A DNA stretch of 9,658 nucleotides from an uncultured Lachnobacterium sp. (GTDB lineage: Bacteria; Bacillota; Clostridia; Lachnospirales; Lachnospiraceae), in contig CAMFPD010000074.1 of the NCBI GenBank assembly GCA_945971355.1, positions 1 to 9,658 of the forward strand. The letters are read 5' to 3'. Under the pieces are notes generated by a model, which ran no database searches, was not told the DNA's origin, and worked only from the letters and a program-made list of their open reading frames with translations. This document shows, piece by piece, positions 1 through 7,098 of the stretch. The position numbers were made by a program, and so were the translations under genes. Within the stretch, counting starts at the first letter, position 1, and each line of letters starts with the position of its first letter.

Positions 1-130
1 ATAAGTGTCCCATGTCAGACCCCTTTGCCCTTAAAAAGAATACCATATATAATGTGATTTGAAAACCAAAAAGATTTATAAGTTTTTCTTATTAATAATA
101 TAAAAATTTAACCAACAAGCTTATAACACC
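1..130. other. Non-coding left edge upstream of guaB promoter
   Basis: No gene is supported here. The first 36 bases are GC-richer than the very AT-rich stretch from 40 to 130. They contain the word TGTCAGACCCCTTTG, which reminds me of one arm of REP-like palindromes found near IS200/RAYT-type elements; the complementary arm is not visible because the window begins here. An open frame runs from position 3 to a TGA at 60-62, but it has no start or context and could only be the tail of something outside the window. Confidence 0.4.
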
Positions 131-159
131 TTGACACCGATTAATAATTTTGCTATAGT
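131..159 (+). promoter_or_regulatory. sigma-A promoter of guaB
   Basis: A perfect -35 box TTGACA (131-136) is followed by a 17-nt spacer and the -10 box TATAGT (154-159). The -10 box is preceded by TGC (151-153), an extended -10 element. Transcription should begin near 165-167, giving a leader of about 55 nt before the guaB ATG at 221. That leader is too short for a purine riboswitch, and I see no such structure. The TTG of the -35 box lies in frame with guaB, which makes naive gene callers extend the gene by 30 codons. Confidence 0.85.
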
Positions 160-220
160 CAGTAAAATTATATTTAACATAACTAATTTCTATAGAAGAC
201 GAAAGAGAGGAATTCAAAAA

Positions 221-1678
221 ATGGGTACTATTATCGGCGAAGGAATTACATTCGATGACGTTCTTTTAGTTCCACAGTATTCGGAAGTTACACCGAACAT
301 GATTAATCTTAAGACTCACCTTACAAAGTCCATCGAACTTAATATTCCAATGATGAGTGCAGCAATGGATACAGTTACAGAATCTAAGATGGCTATAGCA
401 ATGGCTAGACAGGGTGGTATCGGTATCATTCACAAAAATATGTCCATTGAGGCTCAGGCTGATGAAGTTGATAAGGTAAAACGTTCTGAGAACGGAGTAA
501 TCACAGATCCATTCTCACTCTCACCAGAGCATACTCTTCAGGATGCAGATAATCTCATGGGTAAATTCAAGATTTCTGGTGTTCCTATTACTGAAAACGG
601 AAAATTAGTAGGTATCATCACTAACCGTGACCTCAAATTTGAGACTGATTTTTCAAAGAAGATTAAAGAATCCATGACTTCTGAGAACCTTATTACAGCT
701 CCAGAAGGAATCACATTAGATGAAGCAAAGGTTATCCTCGGAAAAGCAAGAAAAGAGAAATTACCAATCGTTGATAAGGACAACAACTTAAAGGGACTTA
801 TCACAATCAAAGATATCGAGAAGCAGGTTAAATATCCATTATCAGCAAAAGATTCTCAGGGACGTCTCCTCTGTGGTGCTGGTGTTGGTATTACAGGAAA
901 CATGATGGAGCGTGTTGATGCCTTAGTTAAGGCTCATGTAGACGTAATCGTTATGGATTCAGCACATGGACATTCTAAAAACATCATTGAAGCTGTAAAG
1001 AAAGTTAAAGCTGCTTACCCAGATCTTCAGGTTATCGCTGGAAATATTGCAACAGGAGAAGCTGCAAAGGCTCTTATCGAAGCCGGTGCAGATGCTGTTA
1101 AGGTTGGTATTGGACCTGGATCAATCTGTACAACACGTGTCGTTGCCGGAATCGGTGTTCCACAGATTTCTGCAATCATGGATTGCTATGAAGTAGCTAA
1201 ACAGTACGGAATTCCTGTTATCGCTGACGGTGGTATCAAGTACTCAGGAGATATGACAAAAGCAATCGCAGCTGGTGCAAATGTATGTATGATGGGTTCA
1301 ATGTTCGCAGGCTGTGACGAAGCTCCTGGAACATTCGAATTATTCCAGGGAAGAAAATACAAGGTATACCGTGGAATGGGTTCAATCGCTGCTATGGAGA
1401 ATGGTTCAAAAGACCGTTACTTTCAGGAGGGTGCTAAGAAGCTTGTTCCTGAAGGAGTTGAAGGTCGTGTAGCATACAAGGGAACTCTTGAGGATACAAT
1501 CTTCCAGCTTATTGGTGGTATCCGTTCAGGAATGGGATATTGTGGATGTGACACAATCGAGAAACTCAAAGAAAATGGAAAATTTGTAAAAATCTCTGCT
1601 GCATCACTTAAAGAGAGCCATCCTCATGATATTCATATCACTAAGGAAGCTCCAAACTACAGCACAGATGGAAACTAA
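221..1678 (+). CDS. guaB: IMP dehydrogenase (GuaB)
   Basis: It oxidises IMP to XMP with NAD+, the committed step of guanine nucleotide synthesis in the cytosol. At 485 aa it has the usual length of bacterial IMPDH. The N-terminal barrel part carries FDDVLLVPQYSEV (11-23). Two CBS domains, a regulatory nucleotide-binding pair, are inserted at about residues 93-203. The catalytic loop GPGSICTTR (298-306) has the nucleophile Cys303. ADGGI (335-339) binds the IMP phosphate, and the mobile flap has the catalytic pair Arg399-Tyr400 in KDRYFQ. The ATG at 221 is chosen because AGAGAGG (204-210) sits about 10 nt upstream and the protein then begins MGTIIGEG, as in the family. The in-frame TTG at 131 is the -35 box of the promoter. 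The next gene follows after 22 nt, so the two are probably cotranscribed. Nothing looks damaged. Confidence 0.97.
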   Translation: MGTIIGEGITFDDVLLVPQYSEVTPNMINLKTHLTKSIELNIPMMSAAMDTVTESKMAIAMARQGGIGIIHKNMSIEAQADEVDKVKRSENGVITDPFSLSPEHTLQDADNLMGKFKISGVPITENGKLVGIITNRDLKFETDFSKKIKESMTSENLITAPEGITLDEAKVILGKARKEKLPIVDKDNNLKGLITIKDIEKQVKYPLSAKDSQGRLLCGAGVGITGNMMERVDALVKAHVDVIVMDSAHGHSKNIIEAVKKVKAAYPDLQVIAGNIATGEAAKALIEAGADAVKVGIGPGSICTTRVVAGIGVPQISAIMDCYEVAKQYGIPVIADGGIKYSGDMTKAIAAGANVCMMGSMFAGCDEAPGTFELFQGRKYKVYRGMGSIAAMENGSKDRYFQEGAKKLVPEGVEGRVAYKGTLEDTIFQLIGGIRSGMGYCGCDTIEKLKENGKFVKISAASLKESHPHDIHITKEAPNYSTDGN

Positions 1679-1687
1679 AATTATAAC

Positions 1688-1693
1688 GAGGTG
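1688..1693 (+). promoter_or_regulatory. Ribosome binding site fixing a TTG start
   Basis: GAGGTG is followed by a 7-nt spacer and then TTG at 1701. No ATG or GTG lies in frame nearby; the next methionine comes after the first conserved membrane segment. This site therefore decides the start of the CNNM/CorC-type gene. Confidence 0.8.
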
Positions 1694-1700
1694 AAATTAT

Positions 1701-2963
1701 TTGGACGCTGGTGATATAGCACAAATTATTTGTTTAATTGTACTTCTGCTGCTCTCTTCATTTTTCTCATCTGCGGAGACAGCGCTGACCACCGTCAATA
1801 AAATACGTATGCGTACCCTGTCTGAAGCCGGAAATAAAAAGGCAGACAGGGTGCTTCGCGTTACAGACGACTCAGCAAAAATGCTTTCAGCAATATTAAT
1901 CGGAAATAATCTGGTTAACCTGTCAGCTTCTTCTATGGCAACAACTCTTGCCGTGGAATTTTGGGGAAGCTATGGTGCCGGAATTGCAACCGGTATTCTC
2001 ACAATGCTCATTTTGATATTTGGAGAGGTATCTCCAAAAACCATGGCAACAATACAGGCAGATAAATTGTCTCTTAGAATTGCTATTATAATTGAGTTTT
2101 TGATGAAAATACTGACTCCAGTTATTTTCATAGTAAACAAACTGTCAATGGGATTTCTCTTCATGTTGGGAGTTAAGCCTGATGCTTATCAAAATGCCAT
2201 GACAGAAGAAGAATTAAGGACAATTGTAGATGTTGGTCAGGAGTCAGGTGTTATCGAAGATGAAGAGAGAGATATGATTCATAATCTCTTTGATTTCGGT
2301 GATGCTGAGGCAAAGGAAGTCATGGTTCCAAGAATTGATATGACCTATGTGGATATAAACGCAACCTATAATGAGGTCATCCAGATATTCAGAGAGGATA
2401 AATTCACAAGACTTCCTGTTTGTGAAGAGTCCTCTGATAAGGTAATTGGTATTATAAATATAAAAGATTTACTCCTTTTATCCCAGGAAGAAATAGAGAA
2501 TTTCTCCATAAGCAAGCTTATGTATGAGCCGTATTTCACCTTCGAACACAAAAATACTGCAGATTTGTTTGTGGAAATGAAAAAATCATCTATTTCTCTT
2601 GCTATAGTTCTGGACGAATATGGAACTACTGCCGGTCTGATTACTCTTGAAGACTTGCTTGAAGAGATTGTTGGTGAGATTAGAGATGAATATGATACCG
2701 ACGAAGTGGATGATATCACCAAAATCAGTGACCGCGAGTATTTAGTGCTTGGCTCTGCTAACCTGGAGGATGTAAGTGACGAGTTAGGACTTAACCTTCA
2801 GTCAGACGATTATGACACAGTTGGTGGTTATTGCCTGGAACAGCTTGACCATCTCCCTGAGCGCAACGAGATAATCCTCACTGATGACAATGTTCTGCTA
2901 AGAATTGACAGTCTTGACAAAAATCGAATTGAGAAAGTATATATAAAAATCCCTCAGTCATAG
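1701..2963 (+). CDS. CNNM/CorC-type (hemolysin C-like) membrane protein with CBS pair
   Basis: This is a 420-aa protein of the HlyC/CorC family, whose better studied members (CNNM, CorB/CorC, MpfA) export or help transport Mg2+ across the cell membrane. The order of domains is complete. The DUF21/CNNM membrane domain (about 1-165) has SSAETALT (23-30), GNNLVN (68-73) and GEVSPKT (108-114), all conserved in the family. The acidic helical bundle contains TEEEL (168-172) and ESGVIEDEE (181-189). A CBS pair (about 205-325) begins at VMVPR (207-211) and ends in LDEYGTTAG with EDLLEEIVG. The C-terminal CorC_HlyC domain covers about 340-420. The start is TTG with a good ribosome binding site. It follows guaB by 22 nt, and a terminator overlaps its stop, so it is the last gene of the unit. 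The ion specificity cannot be read from the sequence, and many genomes call such proteins hemolysins without evidence. Confidence 0.93.
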   Translation: MDAGDIAQIICLIVLLLLSSFFSSAETALTTVNKIRMRTLSEAGNKKADRVLRVTDDSAKMLSAILIGNNLVNLSASSMATTLAVEFWGSYGAGIATGILTMLILIFGEVSPKTMATIQADKLSLRIAIIIEFLMKILTPVIFIVNKLSMGFLFMLGVKPDAYQNAMTEEELRTIVDVGQESGVIEDEERDMIHNLFDFGDAEAKEVMVPRIDMTYVDINATYNEVIQIFREDKFTRLPVCEESSDKVIGIINIKDLLLLSQEEIENFSISKLMYEPYFTFEHKNTADLFVEMKKSSISLAIVLDEYGTTAGLITLEDLLEEIVGEIRDEYDTDEVDDITKISDREYLVLGSANLEDVSDELGLNLQSDDYDTVGGYCLEQLDHLPERNEIILTDDNVLLRIDSLDKNRIEKVYIKIPQS

Positions 2964-2975
2964 CTGAGGGATTTT
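2946..2975. terminator. Bidirectional intrinsic terminator with a stop codon in the loop
   Basis: The arm AAAATCCCTCAG (2946-2957) pairs perfectly over 12 bp with CTGAGGGATTTT (2964-2975). The 6-nt loop TCATAG contains the TAG stop (2961-2963) of the upstream gene. Read on plus it ends in TTTT then ATGTT; read on minus it ends in five Ts. It can therefore stop both the guaB unit and the converging minus-strand unit, and its T tract is better on the minus strand. Confidence 0.88.
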
Positions 2976-3153
2976 ATGTTATAATCACATTTTATGCCTA
3001 AATTATAAATAGGTTAAAGCTGTCAGATGTATTTCTACCCCCAGCAAACGTCCGAAACGTAGTAACCTTGTAATTGTACTATACTATCCTTCCGCATTTT
3101 TCAAGTAAATTGTTGACACCACATTTCTGTTTTTGCTTGAGTCACTTACTACC
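2976..3153. other. Intergenic region, no supported gene
   Basis: No convincing reading frame, RNA gene or promoter is seen on either strand. The minus-strand frame beyond the small gene at 3154-3300 is broken by several stops. Short repeated words such as AAACGT (either side of CCG near 3047-3060) are noted but could be chance. This is the space between two converging transcription units. Confidence 0.5.
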
Positions 3154-3300
3154 TCAATAACATAGTCTCGCAATATCATTAATATCTTCCCTGTCGTTCT
3201 CTACATCTATTACAAAATTATAAATCTCCTTATCGACTGATTTTTCGTAGGATTTTATAATTCTTTCCTTTTCTGCAGTATGTTCCACATCGGTGCTCAT
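3154..3300 (-). CDS. Small hypothetical protein, 48 aa
   Basis: An ATG at 3298-3300 opens 48 codons ending in TGA at 3154. A purine-rich site AAGGAAGG (3307-3314) lies 6 nt upstream. The protein is highly charged (many Glu, Asp and Lys), has no signal peptide or membrane segment, begins MSTDVEHTAEKERI and ends DIARLCY. I do not recognise a family. It lies 75 nt after the large adhesin gene on the same strand, so it could be the last gene of that operon or the remaining start of a longer, deleted gene. An 18-codon frame (3297-3353) overlaps its start as ATGA. Codon evidence is weak at this length. Confidence 0.4.
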   Translation of the reverse strand: MSTDVEHTAEKERIIKSYEKSVDKEIYNFVIDVENDREDINDIARLCY

Positions 3301-3375
3301 GTTTTTCCTTCCTTTTTCTGCTTATCTCCAACTAAATTTCTAATTATCTCCATAAATATTGCATTATACAACTCA

Positions 3376-6300
3376 TTATTTCTCCATCACTTCGCTAAGC
3401 AGCTCTACATACTCTGGTCTCTTGCGCCATATCGAATCCTCTGGAAGTCCCCCTTCGACCTCCGTTTTATCATAATATTTGTCACTGATAAACCTCACAT
3501 GATATGTTCCCTCTCCTGATTGCGCTTCTTTAGGAGTATTATCAACAATAAAAACTGTAATGGTTTCCTCAGTAATATTGCCTACTGAATCCACAACCTG
3601 GTACGTAATTGTTGCTGAACCCGAAGCAGTAAACTGAGTAAACTCATCTTCACAGAAATTAGTAATCGTAAAAGAATTGCAGCTTCCATTTTCCAGCAAA
3701 TGGGGTCCTGGCAAGATTTCAGAATCCAGAATTTCATCCATGGCATACGCACCCTCGAACAATCTCTCCTCGGTAATCAGTCCATTTCTGGCCTCATCAA
3801 GACTAAATGTTTTGTCCGACACAGTAATGTTAGGTGCAGGATCCCATGCACAGTAAAGTGTGATAACAGCACTATTCTGTGTGGTCATGCCAGCCGCATC
3901 AATTATAACGGATGACAGCATTTCCTGACCTTCAGCGTAAGTTCCAACGTGTGCAGTGCAGTCATGAGTCCATCCCACAAAAGTATTTCTATCCAACACA
4001 TAACCATTCGCAGGAAGAGTCATATTCTCATCATATCTTACAGTTATATCATCTACATTACCACCTGCTGCTCCATTTCCATCAAAATGGATTGTGTATG
4101 TATTAGGTATCCATACCGCCTTAAAAGTCACAACAGCCTTATTAGAGCTATTCAGATTTCTGAAAACTGTCTCACTGGTATTATCAATATATCTTTCAGT
4201 CGTCCTGTGTGCCCCATAATAGTGAGTTGAATTGTCCATACCTGTTATATTCCATCCTGCAAAGGTATACCCTGCTCTGGACGGATTACTAACTGTGAAT
4301 TCCGTATCAAATTTAGCTGTGTTTGGATGATATGCTCCGAATTGAGCAATTGTTGAACCTGTACTATCGTTCAGGTCATAGATAAGATTATATGAATTTG
4401 CATTCCATTTTGCTTTGATTTTTACCGTACTTCCACTTGTATAGCTTTGATGTGGATATGACTTGTTGTATCCCATTGTAAATGTATTAGATGAAAGGGA
4501 ATGACCTGTTGAATTGTGTTCTGCAATACTCCAGCCCCCAAAGGTATAACCTGTCATTGTTGGAGTTCCAAGATTAATATTTGTGCCATACTCCATATCA
4601 AAATTACCCGATGTACCACTAGGAGTTGTTGAACCACTACCCTTATTCAAATCTACATTTAGTCTGTACTTATTAGGATAGTAATGAGAGTTCGTAGAAC
4701 CCTCTCCTGCGACTGTCCAACCATTACTGTTTATAGACCACCAATGATACCCGTTAATATTCCCCCAAGAAGCTCTCTTAGTATAGGCATCAAACCAAGT
4801 ACTATATAATTGACTCCAAGACTTAGAACCCTGTTTTACCCACGTGTGAGCAGGACTCGTATAAACACCACTAGCATTATAAGTATAATAATGTATTGTT
4901 TGATTATAAGAGTTAGGGTAGTAATATACATTAAATGCACCATTACCTGTTACAGTCCAACCACTATTCCAATCTCTACTATGATTGTGATAACCTGTAG
5001 GTGTTTTACTATAAGGTGGATAAAACTTAGAACTATACCCTGCTGTATGCGTTGTAGTAGCAAAGTGTTCCCAAGAACCTGAGTTAGGTAAATACCTCTT
5101 ATGATAAACTGTCATAGTATAAGTTTTATACTTATAGTATATATGAATCGTAGTATTGCCTGTTATATTGTGCCATCCATCATCGTGGTCATATTCTTCA
5201 CCTGTCTTACAGGCAGTGCCAAAGGTAATATACCCTCCTACATCTGTACCGTGGTCTATACTCTTTGTTCTTGTAGCAACTGTACCATCAGCATGGTGGT
5301 CTTTACAAGTTACCGTATATTTCTTTAACTTATAGTATATATGAACCGTAGTATTGCCTGTTATAGCCCTGTGCCATCCGTCATCGTGGTCATATTCTTC
5401 GCCTGTCTTACAGGCAGTGCCAAAGGTAGACCACCCTCCTACATCTGTACCATGGTCTATACTCTTTGTTCTTTCAGTGACCGTACCATCAGCATGGTGG
5501 TCTTTACAAGTTACCGTATATTTCTTTAACTTATAGTATATATGAACCGTAGTATTGCCTGTTATAGCCCTGTGCCATCCGTCATCGTGGTCATATTCTT
5601 CGCCTGTCTTACAGGCAGTGCCAAAGGTAGAATACCCTCCTACATCTGTGCCAAAATCAACAACTTTAGTTCTTTCAGTGACTGTACCATCAGCATGGTG
5701 GTCTTTACAAGTTACCGTATATTTAGGAGTTGGCGGTGAAGCATTGTTCTCCCACTTAGCATACAATGTTATGGAACTTCCGTGAACTCCTAAGTCCTTG
5801 CACCAATTATTGCTACTCCAATAGCCTGATGAATTGTTACATGAACCATTTTCATCATAAACCATAGTTCCTGTACCATTACCTGAACTATCTACCGAGT
5901 CATACCAACCCTTGAATGTACAACCTGATTTAGTAGGCTTTGCCCAACCAACTCCATAATTCAAATTGCTATCATACTGTACATTAAAAGAACCACCACC
6001 TGATGAACCGCCTGTTCTATCTAAGCTTACATTGTAAGTATTTGGAACTATATTATATAAATATGCAACGTGAGAAAAACTATTTTTAGCATACTGTACA
6101 ACACCAACTCGACCATCATCTATACCATACCAAGAATGATGATTTCCTATATTTACCCATGCACTAACAGTTGAACACCATACGAAATCCCACTGATAAT
6201 AAGCATATCCTTGATGTATAACTCCTGGTGCATCCTGATGATAATAAGGCTCACATAAAGTAGCTGCACCTAAGTTAACACAACCTGTTACATCAATATG

Positions 6301-6651
6301 ATAAGCATAAGGATTAACTGCACTAAATCCACTTCTATAGCTTTTTGACCAACCACTCCAACCTAAATTAGTTGGAGATGAAGAAAACAATCCACTAATT
6401 ATCTGGTGGTCACTAAGGTTTAATCCTTGTGCCCCAGTATGTATTTCTGCATAGTTTCCTGCTACGTTATCTGCGTCATGAGTACAAGTCTTTGGAAAAC
6501 CTGGGGCATCCTCTAAATGATAACCCGTCTTCGAATAAGTACCATAAGGAGTTGTTTCATACGCAAAAACATTAGATTTACCTATAAACATGGTAAACAT
6601 AAAGCATAAAACAAACATTACCCTCATGAGTACTTTTCTACATTTACCCAA
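3376..6651 (-). CDS. Large secreted multidomain adhesin-like protein with InlB-type and tandem repeats
   Basis: This 1091-aa protein is probably exported and surface-exposed. A signal peptide with a basic start and a hydrophobic core (about 8-23) ends at SNVFA (26-30). An unrecognised Tyr, Trp, His, Gly-rich domain follows (31-203). InlB B-repeat/Listeria-Bacteroides type units lie at about 204-301, 661-750, 753-850 and 851-940, each with a GYTFxGW-like motif and ending in an A(K/V/W)W-like strand. Three nearly identical 66-67 aa repeats (311-510) are followed by two diverged relatives (511-580, 581-660). An Ig-like domain (941-1040) runs from ITVSDKTFSLDEA to TVFIVD. The C-terminal segment (1051-1091) has VRFIS, SIWRKRPEY and LLSEV. 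There is no LPXTG anchor or C-terminal membrane segment, so attachment must be by another route. The start is TTG, chosen for GGGAGGT 7 nt upstream. It lies 16 nt after the 140-aa gene, so it is in one operon with it. Adhesion is inferred from architecture; the binding partner is unknown. Confidence 0.8.
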   Translation of the reverse strand: MGKCRKVLMRVMFVLCFMFTMFIGKSNVFAYETTPYGTYSKTGYHLEDAPGFPKTCTHDADNVAGNYAEIHTGAQGLNLSDHQIISGLFSSSPTNLGWSGWSKSYRSGFSAVNPYAYHIDVTGCVNLGAATLCEPYYHQDAPGVIHQGYAYYQWDFVWCSTVSAWVNIGNHHSWYGIDDGRVGVVQYAKNSFSHVAYLYNIVPNTYNVSLDRTGGSSGGGSFNVQYDSNLNYGVGWAKPTKSGCTFKGWYDSVDSSGNGTGTMVYDENGSCNNSSGYWSSNNWCKDLGVHGSSITLYAKWENNASPPTPKYTVTCKDHHADGTVTERTKVVDFGTDVGGYSTFGTACKTGEEYDHDDGWHRAITGNTTVHIYYKLKKYTVTCKDHHADGTVTERTKSIDHGTDVGGWSTFGTACKTGEEYDHDDGWHRAITGNTTVHIYYKLKKYTVTCKDHHADGTVATRTKSIDHGTDVGGYITFGTACKTGEEYDHDDGWHNITGNTTIHIYYKYKTYTMTVYHKRYLPNSGSWEHFATTTHTAGYSSKFYPPYSKTPTGYHNHSRDWNSGWTVTGNGAFNVYYYPNSYNQTIHYYTYNASGVYTSPAHTWVKQGSKSWSQLYSTWFDAYTKRASWGNINGYHWWSINSNGWTVAGEGSTNSHYYPNKYRLNVDLNKGSGSTTPSGTSGNFDMEYGTNINLGTPTMTGYTFGGWSIAEHNSTGHSLSSNTFTMGYNKSYPHQSYTSGSTVKIKAKWNANSYNLIYDLNDSTGSTIAQFGAYHPNTAKFDTEFTVSNPSRAGYTFAGWNITGMDNSTHYYGAHRTTERYIDNTSETVFRNLNSSNKAVVTFKAVWIPNTYTIHFDGNGAAGGNVDDITVRYDENMTLPANGYVLDRNTFVGWTHDCTAHVGTYAEGQEMLSSVIIDAAGMTTQNSAVITLYCAWDPAPNITVSDKTFSLDEARNGLITEERLFEGAYAMDEILDSEILPGPHLLENGSCNSFTITNFCEDEFTQFTASGSATITYQVVDSVGNITEETITVFIVDNTPKEAQSGEGTYHVRFISDKYYDKTEVEGGLPEDSIWRKRPEYVELLSEVMEK
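5122..5721 (-). repeat. Three tandem 201/201/198-nt coding repeats in the adhesin gene
   Basis: The units are 5521-5721 (residues 311-377), 5320-5520 (378-444) and 5122-5319 (445-510). Each starts YTVTCKDHHADGTV and ends near TGNTTVHIYYK. By eye, units 1 and 2 differ at 4 of 67 residues; unit 3 differs mainly at TE to AT, RA to N and LKK to YKT. The shared DNA includes a long block beginning at the IYYK end that is identical between units 1 and 2, while units 2 and 3 share a different block around SIDHGTD. Each unit also carries GCCTGT-AAG-ACAGG(C/T), a short palindrome. Two cysteines per unit (for example 315 and 347) could form a disulfide. Confidence 0.95.
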
Positions 6652-6658
6652 TTTAATT

Positions 6659-6665
6659 ACCTCCC
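6659..6665 (-). promoter_or_regulatory. Ribosome binding site fixing the TTG start of the adhesin
   Basis: Read on minus, GGGAGGT is followed by the 7-nt spacer AATTAAA and TTG (6651-6649). The first in-frame ATG is eight codons later, lacks any ribosome binding site and would remove the basic residues of the signal peptide. Confidence 0.8.
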
Positions 6666-6667
6666 TT

Positions 6668-7090
6668 CTATTTAGGGGTTCCTAACATATAATAGGTATC
6701 TTTGTCATCTTCTAAAGCACCTACTACTATAAACTTATCTTGGTCTATATCGTTAATTTCCCCATCTTTACTAAAAGTGCATAATTTCCAATCACAATCA
6801 GGAACGTACCCTAAGACTTCTTCTATAACTTCTTCCTCGGTACACATACCCACAATATAAGAACTAAGAGCCATCATTATATCCGACCTGTGCTGGTCTA
6901 CAAGACCTAAGTTATAAAGTAAAGCCTCATCTGCATTTTCATTAACTATAATACCCTCAGTGCTTTCGACCTGTACTAAATCCTCTTTTTTATTTTTCTC
7001 TATCATACCTACACTAACTGCAAGTACACAAATGGTCAGTGCCACAACTGTGACACTGACCAAAATCTTAATTTTTTTATTCAATTTCAT
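6668..7090 (-). CDS. Membrane-anchored protein sharing the C-terminal domain of its neighbour, 140 aa
   Basis: I recognise no named family. A Lys-rich start (residues 2-8) and one hydrophobic segment (about 9-30) suggest an N-terminal membrane anchor or uncleaved signal. LTIC at 18-21 is a poor lipobox. After a linker, residues 66-140 align with the end of the upstream 320-aa protein: PDCDWKL here matches PDYDWKL there, and the final YYMLGTPK matches WYWMGIPK. The gene starts 8 nt after its upstream neighbour's stop and ends 16 nt before the adhesin start, so it is in the same operon. The start is uncertain: the ATG at 7090 has GGGGG only about 1 nt away, while the TTG at 7084 has it 7 nt away and would shorten the protein by two residues. 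A longer TTG start at 7129 would overlap the upstream gene and seems less likely. A role in surface display or in controlling the adhesin is only a guess. Confidence 0.8.
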   Translation of the reverse strand: MKLNKKIKILVSVTVVALTICVLAVSVGMIEKNKKEDLVQVESTEGIIVNENADEALLYNLGLVDQHRSDIMMALSSYIVGMCTEEEVIEEVLGYVPDCDWKLCTFSKDGEINDIDQDKFIVVGALEDDKDTYYMLGTPK

Positions 7091-7098
7091 ACCCCCAA

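Noticed and set aside
131..220. Thirty-codon N-terminal extension of guaB from a TTG
   Set aside because: The TTG is the -35 box of a near-consensus promoter, no ribosome binding site precedes it, and the extension matches nothing in the IMPDH family.
159..220. Purine or other riboswitch in the guaB leader
   Set aside because: The predicted leader is about 55 nt and shows no conserved junction or terminator hairpin.
3280..3519. 79-codon plus-strand frame
   Set aside because: It is antisense to the small gene and the end of the adhesin gene, with no ribosome binding site; the minus-strand reading has clear domain content.
4810..5785. Set of plus-strand frames repeating the same peptide (SIACY...SVIVVIFF)
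   Set aside because: They are antisense shadows of the three tandem repeats of the adhesin, which explains their similarity to each other.
6671..7090. Lipoprotein signal in the 140-aa protein (Cys21)
   Set aside because: The residues before the cysteine (LTI) do not fit the lipobox, which needs a small residue just before Cys.
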